Below are positions 18,179 to 27,193 of a stretch of DNA of 64,000 nucleotides, piece after piece. How positions within the stretch are numbered: the first letter of the stretch is position 1; every line of letters starts with the position of its first letter. The notes under the pieces were generated by a model. It worked only from the letters and a program-made list of their open reading frames with translations, was not told where the DNA came from and made no database searches. Source of the DNA: an uncultured Roseobacter sp. (lineage in GTDB: Bacteria; Pseudomonadota; Alphaproteobacteria; Rhodobacterales; Rhodobacteraceae). Position numbers and translations under genes: made by a program. The DNA lies in the NCBI RefSeq assembly GCF_947499265.1, contig NZ_CANMNK010000001.1:519001-583000 (forward strand), given 5' to 3'.

Positions 18179-18228
18179 CTCTGCGCGCCGGAAAAGACGC
18201 GCAGAGGGATGGCGCGTTAAAGCGCCAT
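18179..18228 (-). terminator. Tandem hairpins at the 3' end of ilvD
   Basis: Two perfect inverted repeats lie side by side. ATGGCGC/GCGCCAT (18209-18215 with 18222-18228) spans the ilvD stop codon, and CTCTGCGCG/CGCGCAGAG (18179-18187 with 18198-18206) follows it. There is no T tract behind the second hairpin, so intrinsic termination is uncertain; protection of the mRNA 3' end is equally possible. Confidence 0.5.
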
Positions 18229-19980
18229 ATAGTCGTGGCCTTCTTCCTTGGCGCCTGGGTGGGTGACGGCGCCAAGATAGGTCGGCCCCACCAGTTTGGC
18301 GTATTTCCACAGGGCACCGGCACCGTAGATGGTTTGGCGTGGCCCTTTCCAATCGGCTTTGCGCGCGGCCATCTCATCGTCAGACACATCCACGGAAATG
18401 GTACCCTCGATCGCATTCAAGGTGATCATATCGCCGTTTTTCAACAGGGCGATGGGGCCGCCGTGGGCGGCTTCGGGGCCCACGTGCCCGACGCAAAAAC
18501 CCCGGGTCGCGCCGGAAAAACGTCCGTCGGTGATCAGGGCGACTTTCTTGCCCATGCCTTGGCCGGACAGGGCCGCCGTGGTGGCCAGCATTTCGCGCAT
18601 GCCTGGTCCCCCTGCGGGGCCTTCGTTGCGAATGACAAAGACATCACCCTCTTCATAGGTGCGGTTCTGAACGGCTTCAAAAGCGTCCTGTTCACATTCG
18701 AAAACACGCGCAGGGCCGGTGAAGAGCTGGTGCTGCGGTTCCATCCCGGCGATTTTTACGATGGCCCCTTCCGGCGCGAGGTTGCCTTTGAGCCCAACAA
18801 CACCCCCGGTTTTGGAGAGCGGCGCATCGACGGGGTAGATCACGCGGCCATCGGCCTCCAGCGTGACCCTGTCGATCTCTTCGCCAATGGAATAGCCGGT
18901 TGCGGTGATGCAATCCTCGTGGATCAGGCCCGCCTTGCGCAATTCCTTCATCACGACCGGCACGCCGCCTGCCTCATAGAGGTCTTTGGCCACATATTGG
19001 CCGCCCGGTTTCAGATCGACGAAATATGGTGTGTCGCGGAAGATCTCGCAGACGTCTTCGAGGAAGAAATCAATGCCCGCCTCATGCGCCATCGCGGGCA
19101 GGTGCAAGCCCGCGTTGGTCGAGCCACCGGTGCATGCCACGATGCGCGCGGCGTTCTCGAAAGCTTCGCGCGTGCAGATGTCACGGGCGCGGATGTTCTT
19201 TTCGATCAGGTTCATGACTGCCGCCCCAGAGGCCTCGGCATAGGCGTCGCGGCTTTCGTAAGGAGCTGGCGCACCTGCCGAGTTGGGCAGCGCAAGGCCA
19301 ATTGCCTCGGACACACAGGCCATGGTGTTGGCGGTGAACTGACCGCCACAGGCCCCGGCAGAAGGGCAGGCCACACGTTCAAGAATTTCCAGCTCCGCCT
19401 CGGTGAGCGAACCACTTTGCTGACGCCCCACGGCTTCGAACATGTCCTGCACGGTCAGATCACGGTTGGCGAAATCTTCGGGGATGGCCGAACCGGTGGG
19501 TGCCCGACCCGGCAGGATCGACCCGCCATAAAGGAAGACCGATGGCACGTTCAGACGGATCATCGCCATCATCATGCCGGGCAAGCTCTTGTCGCAGCCT
19601 GCCAGACCCACGATGGCGTCATAGCAATGCCCGCGCATGGTCAGCTCCACCGTGTCGGCAATCGCTTCGCGGGAAGCGAGCGAGGAGCGCATGCCCTCAT
19701 GCCCCATGGCTATGCCATCCGTCACGGTGATGGTGGTGAATTCGCGCGGGGTGCCGTACTCGCGTTTCACACCCATTTTCACCGCCTGCGCCTGCCGGTT
19801 CAGCGCGATGTTACAGGGCGCGGCCTCGTTCCAGCAGGTCGCGACGCCAACCAGCGGCTGGTGAATTTCCTCATCCGTCATGCCCATGGCGTAGTAATAA
19901 GACCGGTGCGGCGCGCGCGCGGGCCCTTCGGTCACATGGCGGCTTGGCAGTTTGGATTTATCAAAACGCTGGCTGGACAT
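18217..19980 (-). CDS. ilvD: Dihydroxy-acid dehydratase
   Basis: 587 aa from the ATG at 19980, preceded by a strong AAGGGGAG site; an upstream in-frame start would add six residues without a good site. Fe-S cluster cysteines are visible in [24 protein letters not shown] and [16 protein letters not shown]. It dehydrates 2,3-dihydroxy acids to 2-keto acids in valine and isoleucine synthesis. It faces the ABC-type gene across 206 bp. No other ilv gene is near. The identification is secure. Confidence 0.97.
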   Translation of the reverse strand: MSSQRFDKSKLPSRHVTEGPARAPHRSYYYAMGMTDEEIHQPLVGVATCWNEAAPCNIALNRQAQAVKMGVKREYGTPREFTTITVTDGIAMGHEGMRSSLASREAIADTVELTMRGHCYDAIVGLAGCDKSLPGMMMAMIRLNVPSVFLYGGSILPGRAPTGSAIPEDFANRDLTVQDMFEAVGRQQSGSLTEAELEILERVACPSAGACGGQFTANTMACVSEAIGLALPNSAGAPAPYESRDAYAEASGAAVMNLIEKNIRARDICTREAFENAARIVACTGGSTNAGLHLPAMAHEAGIDFFLEDVCEIFRDTPYFVDLKPGGQYVAKDLYEAGGVPVVMKELRKAGLIHEDCITATGYSIGEEIDRVTLEADGRVIYPVDAPLSKTGGVVGLKGNLAPEGAIVKIAGMEPQHQLFTGPARVFECEQDAFEAVQNRTYEEGDVFVIRNEGPAGGPGMREMLATTAALSGQGMGKKVALITDGRFSGATRGFCVGHVGPEAAHGGPIALLKNGDMITLNAIEGTISVDVSDDEMAARKADWKGPRQTIYGAGALWKYAKLVGPTYLGAVTHPGAKEEGHDYMAL

Positions 19981-20186
19981 GGGTATTCTCCCCTTCAAAT
20001 TTGTTGCACCCGAATAGCCAACCGCCCTGTGGCCTGCAAGGCTCTAGCGTTCAGATATGCACAACCCTTGACCGTTTGCGCGCTTGTATTGGGAATTGTG
20101 CGGACATAAGTTGGGTGAAGCCGCACGAAAGTGCGCTTGGCGACCCGCAGTGGCTCCCACGTTAGCCCCATACCGAAAGCCGTTTC

Positions 20187-23100
20187 ATGGAATCTTCACT
20201 CTTCGCGTTCATTTGGAAGTTTTCCAAGCGGGAACAACTGTTTCTGCTGTTCTTTACGCTGTTCACCTTCCCGTTCCTCTACGCGACGCTGGAATTGCCC
20301 AAGCGGATCATCAACGACGCCATCGGCGCACAAAGCACAACTGTGACCGTGTTTGGTGTCACGATGAGCCAGACGCAATTCCTGATGGCTTTGTGTTTTG
20401 CCTACCTTGGCGCTGTGCTTTTGCACGGGCTGCTCAAAATGCGCCTGAACACGATGAAGGGGGTACTCGCGGAGCGGCTTTTGCGGCGGTTCCGGTATCA
20501 GCTGATCAACCGGATGACACGGTTCCCGCGGGCCTATTTCCGCAGCACCAGCCAGGGGGAATTGGTCTCGATGGTGACCTCCGAGGCGGAGCCGATGGGC
20601 GGGTTGATGGGAGACGCCGTGGCGCAACCGGTGTTTCAGGCCGGGCAGATGCTGATCATCGTGATCTTCCTCTTTGCACAAAGCGTCTGGTTCGGGCTCG
20701 CGGGTGTCGCGCTGATCCCGCTGCAGGCCTATGTGATCCCGATCCTGCAACGGCAGATCAACCAGCTGAACAAGAAACGGATTGTCGAAGTACGCCACTT
20801 TGCATCGGAGATTGGTGAGACCGCCGCCGGCATTGGTGATCTGCGCACCAATGGTGGTTTGCGGTACCGCTTGGCCGCGTTTACGGATCGGTTGGGCCAT
20901 CTCTTTGAGATCCGGTTCCAGATCTATCAGAAAAAATTCTTCATGAAGTTTCTCAACAACTTCATCACGCAGCTGACGCCGTTTTTCTTCTATTCCGCGG
21001 GGGGGTATCTGGCGATCCGCGGGGATATCACCGTGGGCGCGCTGGTGGCGGCACTCGCCGCTTACAAGGATCTGAGTTCCCCCTGGAAAGAGCTTTTGAC
21101 CTACTACAACCAGGTGCAGGACATGTCCCTGCGCTGGGAGATCGTGACCGAGCGCTTTGCACCCAAAGGCATGATCGATGAAAAGCTGATGGAAGGTGAA
21201 CCGACAGAGATCCCGCATCTGGATGGTGCCATTTCAATTCACAATGTCACCGTGCGTAATTCGGACGGAAATGCCGTGATCGAAAACATCAATCTGGAGA
21301 TCCCGGCAGGCGCACGCGTGGCCATTCAATCCAGCAGTCAGATCGAACGCACGGCGCTGGCCGAGGTGCTGACCCGTGAGGTGATGCCAGCGCGCGGCAG
21401 CGTCACCATCGCCGGGCACGATCTGGCGGAAATGCATCAGTCGGTGATCGCGGCACGCATCGGCTATGCGCATTCGCGGCCTTATCTCTTTGACGGAACA
21501 CTGGGTGACAACCTGCTGATGCCGCTTAAGTCCAGCCCGAAAACCGTGCTCTGGGACCCCAACCAGAAAGACAGGAACGGCATCGAGGCCAAACGCTCCG
21601 GCAACAGCCTCGACAGCATCAAGGCCGATTGGGTGGACCCCGGGTTGGCCGGGCTGAACACGACAGAGGAAATTCGCGGCTGGTGGTTCCAACTGGTTGA
21701 GGCGATGGGGCTGGACGAGTTCATGTTCCGCCGCATGCTGGGGTCGCGCATCGATCCCGAGACGCATACGAAACTGGCCGCATCTATCGTCAGCCTGCGC
21801 GCCGAGGTCTATGACAAACTGGTTGAGCGACAGCTGGACCGCTTCGTCAATCGGTTCAACCCGGATGAGTTCAACCCCTCGATCCCGCTGGGTGGTAACC
21901 TGATGTTTGCCTCGCCTAAACGCGACATCTCGCAACAGGGCCTTGCCGCAGAGCGGAGCTTTCTGGCGCTGGTATCCGAACTGGGCCTGGCCGAGCAGGG
22001 CATTGCGATCTCGCAGACGCTGATCGAGACATTGCACCAGACTTTTGGCAGAGACGGCACAAACCATCCCTTGTTCACCGCATTGGGGATCGAGGAGGAG
22101 CTTTATGAACGGTTGGTGGACATTGCGACACGGCGTCAGGAAAAAGGCGATCAGGCGCTGACCGAAGAGGAGTTTTCCCTTCTTCTGACGGTGCCTTTTG
22201 CCTTTACCGCTGAGCAGATCGGCCCCGGTTTCCCGGAAAGTTTCAAGGAAGAAATCCTCGAAATCCGCAAGGAAAAGAGTGATGAGATGCGCGAGCGGAT
22301 GCGCGGGATGTTTGTGCCGGTGGCCCCCGACAACTACTTGCCGCGTCTGACGCTGATGGAAAACGCGCTTTATGGGCGCATCTCGGCGATTGCCGGTGTG
22401 CAGGGCGAATTGATCGAAGATCTTGTGGCCGAGGTCGTGGCGAAGCATGAGCTGAAACGTCAGGTGGCGGAGACCATTCTGGACATCAGAACCGGTCTCG
22501 GTGGGACCAATCTGGCCAGCGCCTTTCAGGAACGGGCTGCCTTCAGCCGTGCCGGGATCAAGCGCCCCGATATCCTGATCCTCGATACGGTTCTGGCCAG
22601 CCATGATGCGGCGAGCCGCAAGAAGACGCGCGCCAAGCTGCGGGACCTGCTGCCCAAGGCGACGATGATCTTCCTGGAGGACAAATTCGAAAATCCGACC
22701 GCCTACGATATCTTTGTGGACATCAAGAACGGCCGGATCGATGGGGTGGAACAGCCGGAAACTCAGGACGGCGAAGACAGTGGCTCAGACGATCTGCGCC
22801 GCAAGATCAGGGTGATCTCCCGCACCGATCTCTTCGCCAATCTGGATTCGCGCAGCCAACGCCTGCTGGCCTTTTCCGCGCAATGGTACAAGGCGAAGGC
22901 GGACACGCGCATCTTCTCCATGGGCGAACGCGCGGATGCGGCGTATCTGTGCCTGTCCGGCAATGCGATGATGGGGTACCGCGATGACGATGATAACTGG
23001 CACGACGTCACGGCGGTGGGACCCGGGCGGCTTATTGGTGATCTGGCGATCATCCTGGATGAGCCGCGCCAGCTTGATCTGATTGCCCAGGAAGACACCA

Positions 23101-23276
23101 AGTTCCTGCGGATCGGGGCAGATGAGTTCCGTTCGGTGATTGCTACGGATCCAACCGTGCTCATGCACTTGTTGCAAACGGTGGCCGGGCATTTGACGGG
23201 CGCTGCCGAACTCTTGCGCGAAGCGCGTGTCAGCATTCCGCAGGACACGCAAGACACTGAACGTACAGACGCGTAG
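20187..23276 (+). CDS. ABC transporter-like protein with degenerate ATPase motifs and a cyclic-nucleotide-binding-like domain
   Basis: 1029 aa. Residues ~15-320 form an ABC exporter-type membrane domain. The nucleotide-binding half starts at ~350, but the Walker A position reads AIQSSSQIERTAL (no GxxGxGKS), the signature LSGGQ is LASAFQE (near 776), Walker B is DILILDT without the catalytic Glu, and the switch His is absent. About 320 residues of largely helical sequence are inserted between the two halves of this domain. Residues ~870-1005 resemble a cyclic-nucleotide-binding domain (LIGDLAIILDEPRQLDLIA). ATP hydrolysis is therefore doubtful; a regulatory or sensor role is inferred. The CPBP protease gene follows after 10 bp. 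Confidence 0.88.
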   Translation: MESSLFAFIWKFSKREQLFLLFFTLFTFPFLYATLELPKRIINDAIGAQSTTVTVFGVTMSQTQFLMALCFAYLGAVLLHGLLKMRLNTMKGVLAERLLRRFRYQLINRMTRFPRAYFRSTSQGELVSMVTSEAEPMGGLMGDAVAQPVFQAGQMLIIVIFLFAQSVWFGLAGVALIPLQAYVIPILQRQINQLNKKRIVEVRHFASEIGETAAGIGDLRTNGGLRYRLAAFTDRLGHLFEIRFQIYQKKFFMKFLNNFITQLTPFFFYSAGGYLAIRGDITVGALVAALAAYKDLSSPWKELLTYYNQVQDMSLRWEIVTERFAPKGMIDEKLMEGEPTEIPHLDGAISIHNVTVRNSDGNAVIENINLEIPAGARVAIQSSSQIERTALAEVLTREVMPARGSVTIAGHDLAEMHQSVIAARIGYAHSRPYLFDGTLGDNLLMPLKSSPKTVLWDPNQKDRNGIEAKRSGNSLDSIKADWVDPGLAGLNTTEEIRGWWFQLVEAMGLDEFMFRRMLGSRIDPETHTKLAASIVSLRAEVYDKLVERQLDRFVNRFNPDEFNPSIPLGGNLMFASPKRDISQQGLAAERSFLALVSELGLAEQGIAISQTLIETLHQTFGRDGTNHPLFTALGIEEELYERLVDIATRRQEKGDQALTEEEFSLLLTVPFAFTAEQIGPGFPESFKEEILEIRKEKSDEMRERMRGMFVPVAPDNYLPRLTLMENALYGRISAIAGVQGELIEDLVAEVVAKHELKRQVAETILDIRTGLGGTNLASAFQERAAFSRAGIKRPDILILDTVLASHDAASRKKTRAKLRDLLPKATMIFLEDKFENPTAYDIFVDIKNGRIDGVEQPETQDGEDSGSDDLRRKIRVISRTDLFANLDSRSQRLLAFSAQWYKAKADTRIFSMGERADAAYLCLSGNAMMGYRDDDDNWHDVTAVGPGRLIGDLAIILDEPRQLDLIAQEDTKFLRIGADEFRSVIATDPTVLMHLLQTVAGHLTGAAELLREARVSIPQDTQDTERTDA

Positions 23277-23286
23277 GGTGCTGCTG

Positions 23287-24186
23287 ATGATATTGCGCCC
23301 CGCGTATCGCGCGCATGAACACTTGCTCGCCCCGGCGCGTGAAACCGCGCAGGTCTGGCGTCTGATCATGGGGCTGATCATTGCATCGGGTGTCTACCTG
23401 ATCTGCAACCAGACGATGTTTCGCACGCTCTACACCTGGCAGGGGAAGAACGCGCCGGCCTTTTCCGAAACCCTGATCGCCGGCACCACGCCGTTCGCGA
23501 TGTACGTGCTATTGCTGAGTTTCGGGTTCATGACCCTGGGCGTCGCAGTGGCGCTCAAGGTGGTGCACAAACGGGGCTTTCCCGAAATCTTGGGCAATGC
23601 CGCTTTGTTCCGGAAGCAGCTATGGGCGGTACTGGCCATTCTGGTGCTGATCAATCTGGCGATATTGATCCTGCCGCCGTGGGATATGGGGGCGCCACTG
23701 GTCTCCAACATGAGCCTTGGCGGTTGGTTGATCCTGCTGCCAGCCTCCCTGCTGGCGGTGTTTGTCCAGGTCAGTGCCGAAGAGGTCCTGTTTCGCGGTT
23801 ATATCCAACAGCAGCTGGCGGCGCGGTTTCGCTCGCCGTTGGTCTGGATGGCCGTGCCCGCGCTGCTTTTTGGCGTTGGCCATTACGTACCGGAGGAGGC
23901 GGGTTCGAACGCCACGGCAATCGCGCTCTGGGCGGTTGTTTTTGGCCTGCTGATGGCGGATCTGACCGCGCGCGCCGGGACGTTGGCGCCTGCCATCGCG
24001 GTGCATTTCATGAACAATGTCACGGCCATTCTGATCATTGCCCTGCCGGATAATCTGTCAGGGCTCGCGCTTTACATCAGCCCGTTTTCGCTCTCCGATG
24101 CGGAGGCGGTGCGTGCCTGGCTGCCCGTGGACTTCGGGTTCATGATCGTCAGCTGGCTGGCCGCGCGTCTCGCAATCCGGCGCTGA
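23287..24186 (+). CDS. CPBP family intramembrane metalloprotease
   Basis: 299 aa from the ATG at 23287, just after the previous stop. There are about eight hydrophobic segments. The CPBP/Abi motifs are intact: EEVLFR (E165, E166, R170), FGVGHY (H199) and HFMNN (H240, N244). The family comprises CAAX-type prenyl endopeptidases and related glutamic or metallo intramembrane proteases. The tight junction with the degenerate ABC/cNMP gene suggests one operon and perhaps one function. The substrate is unknown. Confidence 0.9.
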   Translation: MILRPAYRAHEHLLAPARETAQVWRLIMGLIIASGVYLICNQTMFRTLYTWQGKNAPAFSETLIAGTTPFAMYVLLLSFGFMTLGVAVALKVVHKRGFPEILGNAALFRKQLWAVLAILVLINLAILILPPWDMGAPLVSNMSLGGWLILLPASLLAVFVQVSAEEVLFRGYIQQQLAARFRSPLVWMAVPALLFGVGHYVPEEAGSNATAIALWAVVFGLLMADLTARAGTLAPAIAVHFMNNVTAILIIALPDNLSGLALYISPFSLSDAEAVRAWLPVDFGFMIVSWLAARLAIRR

Positions 24187-24244
24187 TTGCACTTTGCCCA
24201 AGAGGCGACTAATTAGAACCTGAGGGACGCCAAAGGAACGCCAC

Positions 24245-25198
24245 ATGAACTGGATCACCAACTATGTCCGGCCGAGGATCAATTCGATTTTCTCGCGCCG
24301 CGAGACGCCGGACAACCTGTGGACCAAGTGCCCTGAATGCGGGACCATGCTGTTTCACCGCGAAGTGTCGGACAATCTGAATGTCTGCACAAACTGCAAC
24401 CATCACATGCATATCACGCCGCGGGATCGGTTCACCGCGCTTTTTGACGGTGGTATTTTTACGGAAGTGAAGGTGGAGGCGCCCAAGCCTGACCCGCTGA
24501 ATTTCCGCGACCAAAAACGCTATCCCGACCGTTTGAAAGCCGCACAAAAGCAAACCGCCGAGGCGGAGGCGATGCTGGTTGCCAATGGCGAGATCGGGCG
24601 CACCCCGATTGTTGCCGCCGCGCAGGATTTTTCCTTCATGGCCGGGTCCATGGGCATGTATGTGGGTGATGCGATCATTGCCGCCGCCCAGGAGGCTGTG
24701 AAGCTGAAGCGTCCCTTGATCCTGTTCTCCGCTGCGGGTGGCGCGCGGATGCAGGAGGGGATTCTGAGCCTGATGCAGATGCCACGCACGACGGTTGCGG
24801 TGCAGATGCTCAAGGAGGCGGGGCTGCCCTATATCGTCGTGTTGACCCACCCGACAACCGGCGGCGTGACTGCGAGCTACGCGATGCTGGGCGATGTGCA
24901 CATTGCGGAACCCAACGCCTTGATTTGTTTCGCCGGACCTAGGGTGATCGAACAGACCATCCGCGAAAAGTTGCCCGAAGGTTTCCAGCGCGCCGAATAC
25001 CTGCTGGATCACGGGATGCTCGACCGGGTGACGCACCGCGGCAAGATGCGTGATGAGCTGATTTCGATCACGCGGATGCTGCTGGGGCTGCCCCCTGCGG
25101 TGCGGGGTGATCTGCCCGCGCCTGAGCCGGGCGCGGACCTGCCGCATGCCCTGTCCGAGGACGAAGCGGCATCAGAGACCGAGACCGCCAAGAAATGA
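24245..25198 (+). CDS. accD: Acetyl-CoA carboxylase carboxyltransferase beta subunit
   Basis: 317 aa. The N-terminal zinc ribbon is complete: CPEC (C29, C32) and CTNC (C48, C51). The carboxyltransferase core shows GSMGMYVGDAI, AAGGARMQEG, TTGGVTASYAMLGD and AGPRVIEQTIREKLPEGFQ. It transfers the carboxyl group from biotin to acetyl-CoA to make malonyl-CoA for fatty acid synthesis. Its stop overlaps the folC start (ATGA), the common accD-folC arrangement. The C-terminal ~25 residues are an acidic tail. Confidence 0.98.
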   Translation: MNWITNYVRPRINSIFSRRETPDNLWTKCPECGTMLFHREVSDNLNVCTNCNHHMHITPRDRFTALFDGGIFTEVKVEAPKPDPLNFRDQKRYPDRLKAAQKQTAEAEAMLVANGEIGRTPIVAAAQDFSFMAGSMGMYVGDAIIAAAQEAVKLKRPLILFSAAGGARMQEGILSLMQMPRTTVAVQMLKEAGLPYIVVLTHPTTGGVTASYAMLGDVHIAEPNALICFAGPRVIEQTIREKLPEGFQRAEYLLDHGMLDRVTHRGKMRDELISITRMLLGLPPAVRGDLPAPEPGADLPHALSEDEAASETETAKK

Positions 25199-26469
25199 CC
25201 GCGGCCACATCGGACGCCATCCTTGCACGGATGATGGCCCTGCACCCGAAAATCATCGACCTGACGTTGGACCGTGTCTGGCGGTTGCTCGACGCGTTGG
25301 GCAACCCGCAGGATAATTTGCCGCCCGTGATCCATATCGCGGGCACCAATGGCAAGGGGTCGACACTGGCGATGGTGCGCGCCGGGCTGGAGGCATCCGG
25401 CCACAAGGTACATGCCTACACCAGCCCGCATCTCGCGCGCTTTCACGAGCGGATCAGGGTGGCTGGGACGCTGATTTCAGAACCGGACCTGACGGCGGTT
25501 CTGGATGAGTGTTATGCGGCGAACAACGGCGAAAACATCACCTATTTCGAGATCACGACCTGTGCGGCACTGCTCGCCTTTTCGCGCGCGCCCGCAGACT
25601 ACACCCTGCTTGAGGTGGGCTTGGGCGGGCGTCTGGATGCCACCAATGTCATCGCGCGTCCGGCGGTTACAGTGATCACGCCCGTCTCCATCGATCATCA
25701 GCAATTTCTTGGCGATACCCTTGGAAAGATTGCATTCGAAAAGGCAGGTATCCTGAAACGCGGTGTACCTTGCGTTGTCGCGCGACAGGATGACGAAGGC
25801 CTTGAGGTGATCGAAGAGGTGGCAAACCGCATCGGCACCCCGCTGCTGGCCTACGGTCAGCATTGGCACGTGGGACCGGAACGAGACCGCATGACCTATC
25901 AGGATGAAACCGGTCTGCTGGATGTGCCGCGTCCGAACCTGCCCGGCGCACATCAGATCATGAATGCCGGCGCAGCACTCGCTGTGCTCCGCCATCTGGG
26001 CATTGGACCTGAGGCGTGTGAGGCAGCGGTGACGCAAGCGCAATGGCCAGCGCGGATGCAGCGCCTTGTGGCAGGACCATTGGCAGACGCAGTGCCAGGC
26101 GTGGAGCTTTGGCTGGATGGTGGTCACAACCCGGCGGCGGGGCAGGCACTTGCAGACCACCTCGAAAGCCTGCCCAAGCGCCCGACCTATCTGATTTGCG
26201 GCATGCTCAACACCAAGGACATCGGTGGATATCTGCGCCCGCTTTCCCAGGTTGCGGATGGCCTGGTGGCGATTTCCATTCCCGATGAGGTCAATACGCT
26301 ACCCGCCGAGACAACCGCCGACGCGGCCCGGGCCGCCGGGTTCGATGCGGATATTGCAGAGAGTGCAAGAAACGCCTTGTCCGGGATCGCGGCAAAGGCG
26401 CCGGATGCACGTGTGCTGATCTGTGGCTCCCTCTACCTTGCCGGGAGTATTCTGCGCGAAAACGGGTAA
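25195..26469 (+). CDS. folC: Bifunctional folylpolyglutamate synthase / dihydrofolate synthase
   Basis: 424 aa. The ATP site is GTNGKGST (residues 50-57), with the Mur-ligase-like motifs EVGLGGRLDATNV and ITPVSIDHQQFLGDT, and a C-terminal ligase domain (LWLDGGHNPAAG, GMLNTKDIGGYL). It adds glutamate to dihydropteroate and folates. It is translationally coupled to accD. A small inverted repeat (GGGTA/TACCC, 26464-26476) spans the stop but has no T tract. Confidence 0.97.
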   Translation: MTAATSDAILARMMALHPKIIDLTLDRVWRLLDALGNPQDNLPPVIHIAGTNGKGSTLAMVRAGLEASGHKVHAYTSPHLARFHERIRVAGTLISEPDLTAVLDECYAANNGENITYFEITTCAALLAFSRAPADYTLLEVGLGGRLDATNVIARPAVTVITPVSIDHQQFLGDTLGKIAFEKAGILKRGVPCVVARQDDEGLEVIEEVANRIGTPLLAYGQHWHVGPERDRMTYQDETGLLDVPRPNLPGAHQIMNAGAALAVLRHLGIGPEACEAAVTQAQWPARMQRLVAGPLADAVPGVELWLDGGHNPAAGQALADHLESLPKRPTYLICGMLNTKDIGGYLRPLSQVADGLVAISIPDEVNTLPAETTADAARAAGFDADIAESARNALSGIAAKAPDARVLICGSLYLAGSILRENG

Positions 26470-26514
26470 AATACCCAATCTTACAACTCCAGATTTAGAG
26501 ATTTCTTCTTTATA

Positions 26515-26544
26515 TTGACGGATTTGCAGATGCCCACCTATATG
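26515..26544 (+). promoter_or_regulatory. Putative sigma70-type promoter
   Basis: TTGACG (26515-26520), an 18-bp spacer and TATATG (26539-26544) sit just upstream of the small membrane-protein gene. Transcription would start near 26551, close to the first ATG (26561). This makes the second ATG (26615) a plausible real start. Confidence 0.5.
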
Positions 26545-26560
26545 TTGCGTCGGGGAAGAA

Positions 26561-27193
26561 ATGCACCTGAATGGCGCGATAACGCGCAGGGGCTGCATAG
26601 TGGGGGTCAACAACATGCCACAGGATGATCGGGGGCCCGCCTCCGAACTGGACTTGAGTCGTATGATCACGCGGCCGCATGCGCCATCGTTCGCGATATG
26701 GTGGCCCTTGGCGGGCCTGTGCCTCCTGGCGATCATCACTGTATTCAGCCTATCGCTCTTTGGGATGACGAAGACCACCGTAACCCTTGAAGATCCCTCT
26801 AAGGCCCCCAACCCGTCCCCTCAGGTGTCACGGGCTGCGATCAGCCTGCTGGAGGTGTCGGAGCTTACACACTTGCAGAGCGATTTACCTGTCAGCCAGC
26901 TGTTGCGCCAACCCGTGCGGCTGACGGATTACTCGGCTGAAACCCATGACTTGCCGCAGACAACGGCCCGGGCGCTCGCGCGTTTTGACCACCATCCAAC
27001 GGCTGACGATGTTCTGCACCAGTTGCTGGTCAAAACCCTGGCTGAGGGCCAAAGCGACGTCTATATTGATGCGGCGCTGAATGCGGCCCTATCGCGGGCC
27101 GAGTTCGCTGCACCGATCGCGCTGACCACACCCTTCGGAGAGTTGGATACCATGCGCCTGCTCGCGGCGGTCCTGCACGAGGTGCCGCGTTAA
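26561..27193 (+). CDS. Hypothetical single-pass membrane protein
   Basis: 210 aa from 26561, or 192 aa from the in-frame ATG at 26615 (MPQDDRGP), which may be the true start given the promoter position. One hydrophobic segment at about residues 44-68 is followed by a soluble domain without a recognisable family. The topology suggests a short cytoplasmic tail and a periplasmic domain. Its stop overlaps the zapE stop on the opposite strand (TTAA). No function can be assigned. Confidence 0.7.
   Translation: MHLNGAITRRGCIVGVNNMPQDDRGPASELDLSRMITRPHAPSFAIWWPLAGLCLLAIITVFSLSLFGMTKTTVTLEDPSKAPNPSPQVSRAAISLLEVSELTHLQSDLPVSQLLRQPVRLTDYSAETHDLPQTTARALARFDHHPTADDVLHQLLVKTLAEGQSDVYIDAALNAALSRAEFAAPIALTTPFGELDTMRLLAAVLHEVPR

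Noticed and set aside
17827-20109. Long open frame on the plus strand (760 codons) opposite DUF6478 and ilvD
   Set aside because: It is antisense to two well-supported genes and its protein has no recognisable features; a codon-bias shadow of high-GC coding DNA.
21234-22604. Minus-strand open frame of 456 codons within the ABC-type gene
   Set aside because: Antisense shadow; the plus-strand protein is continuous and has recognisable domains.
26464-26476. Terminator after folC
   Set aside because: The GGGTA/TACCC stem is only 5 bp and no T tract follows.
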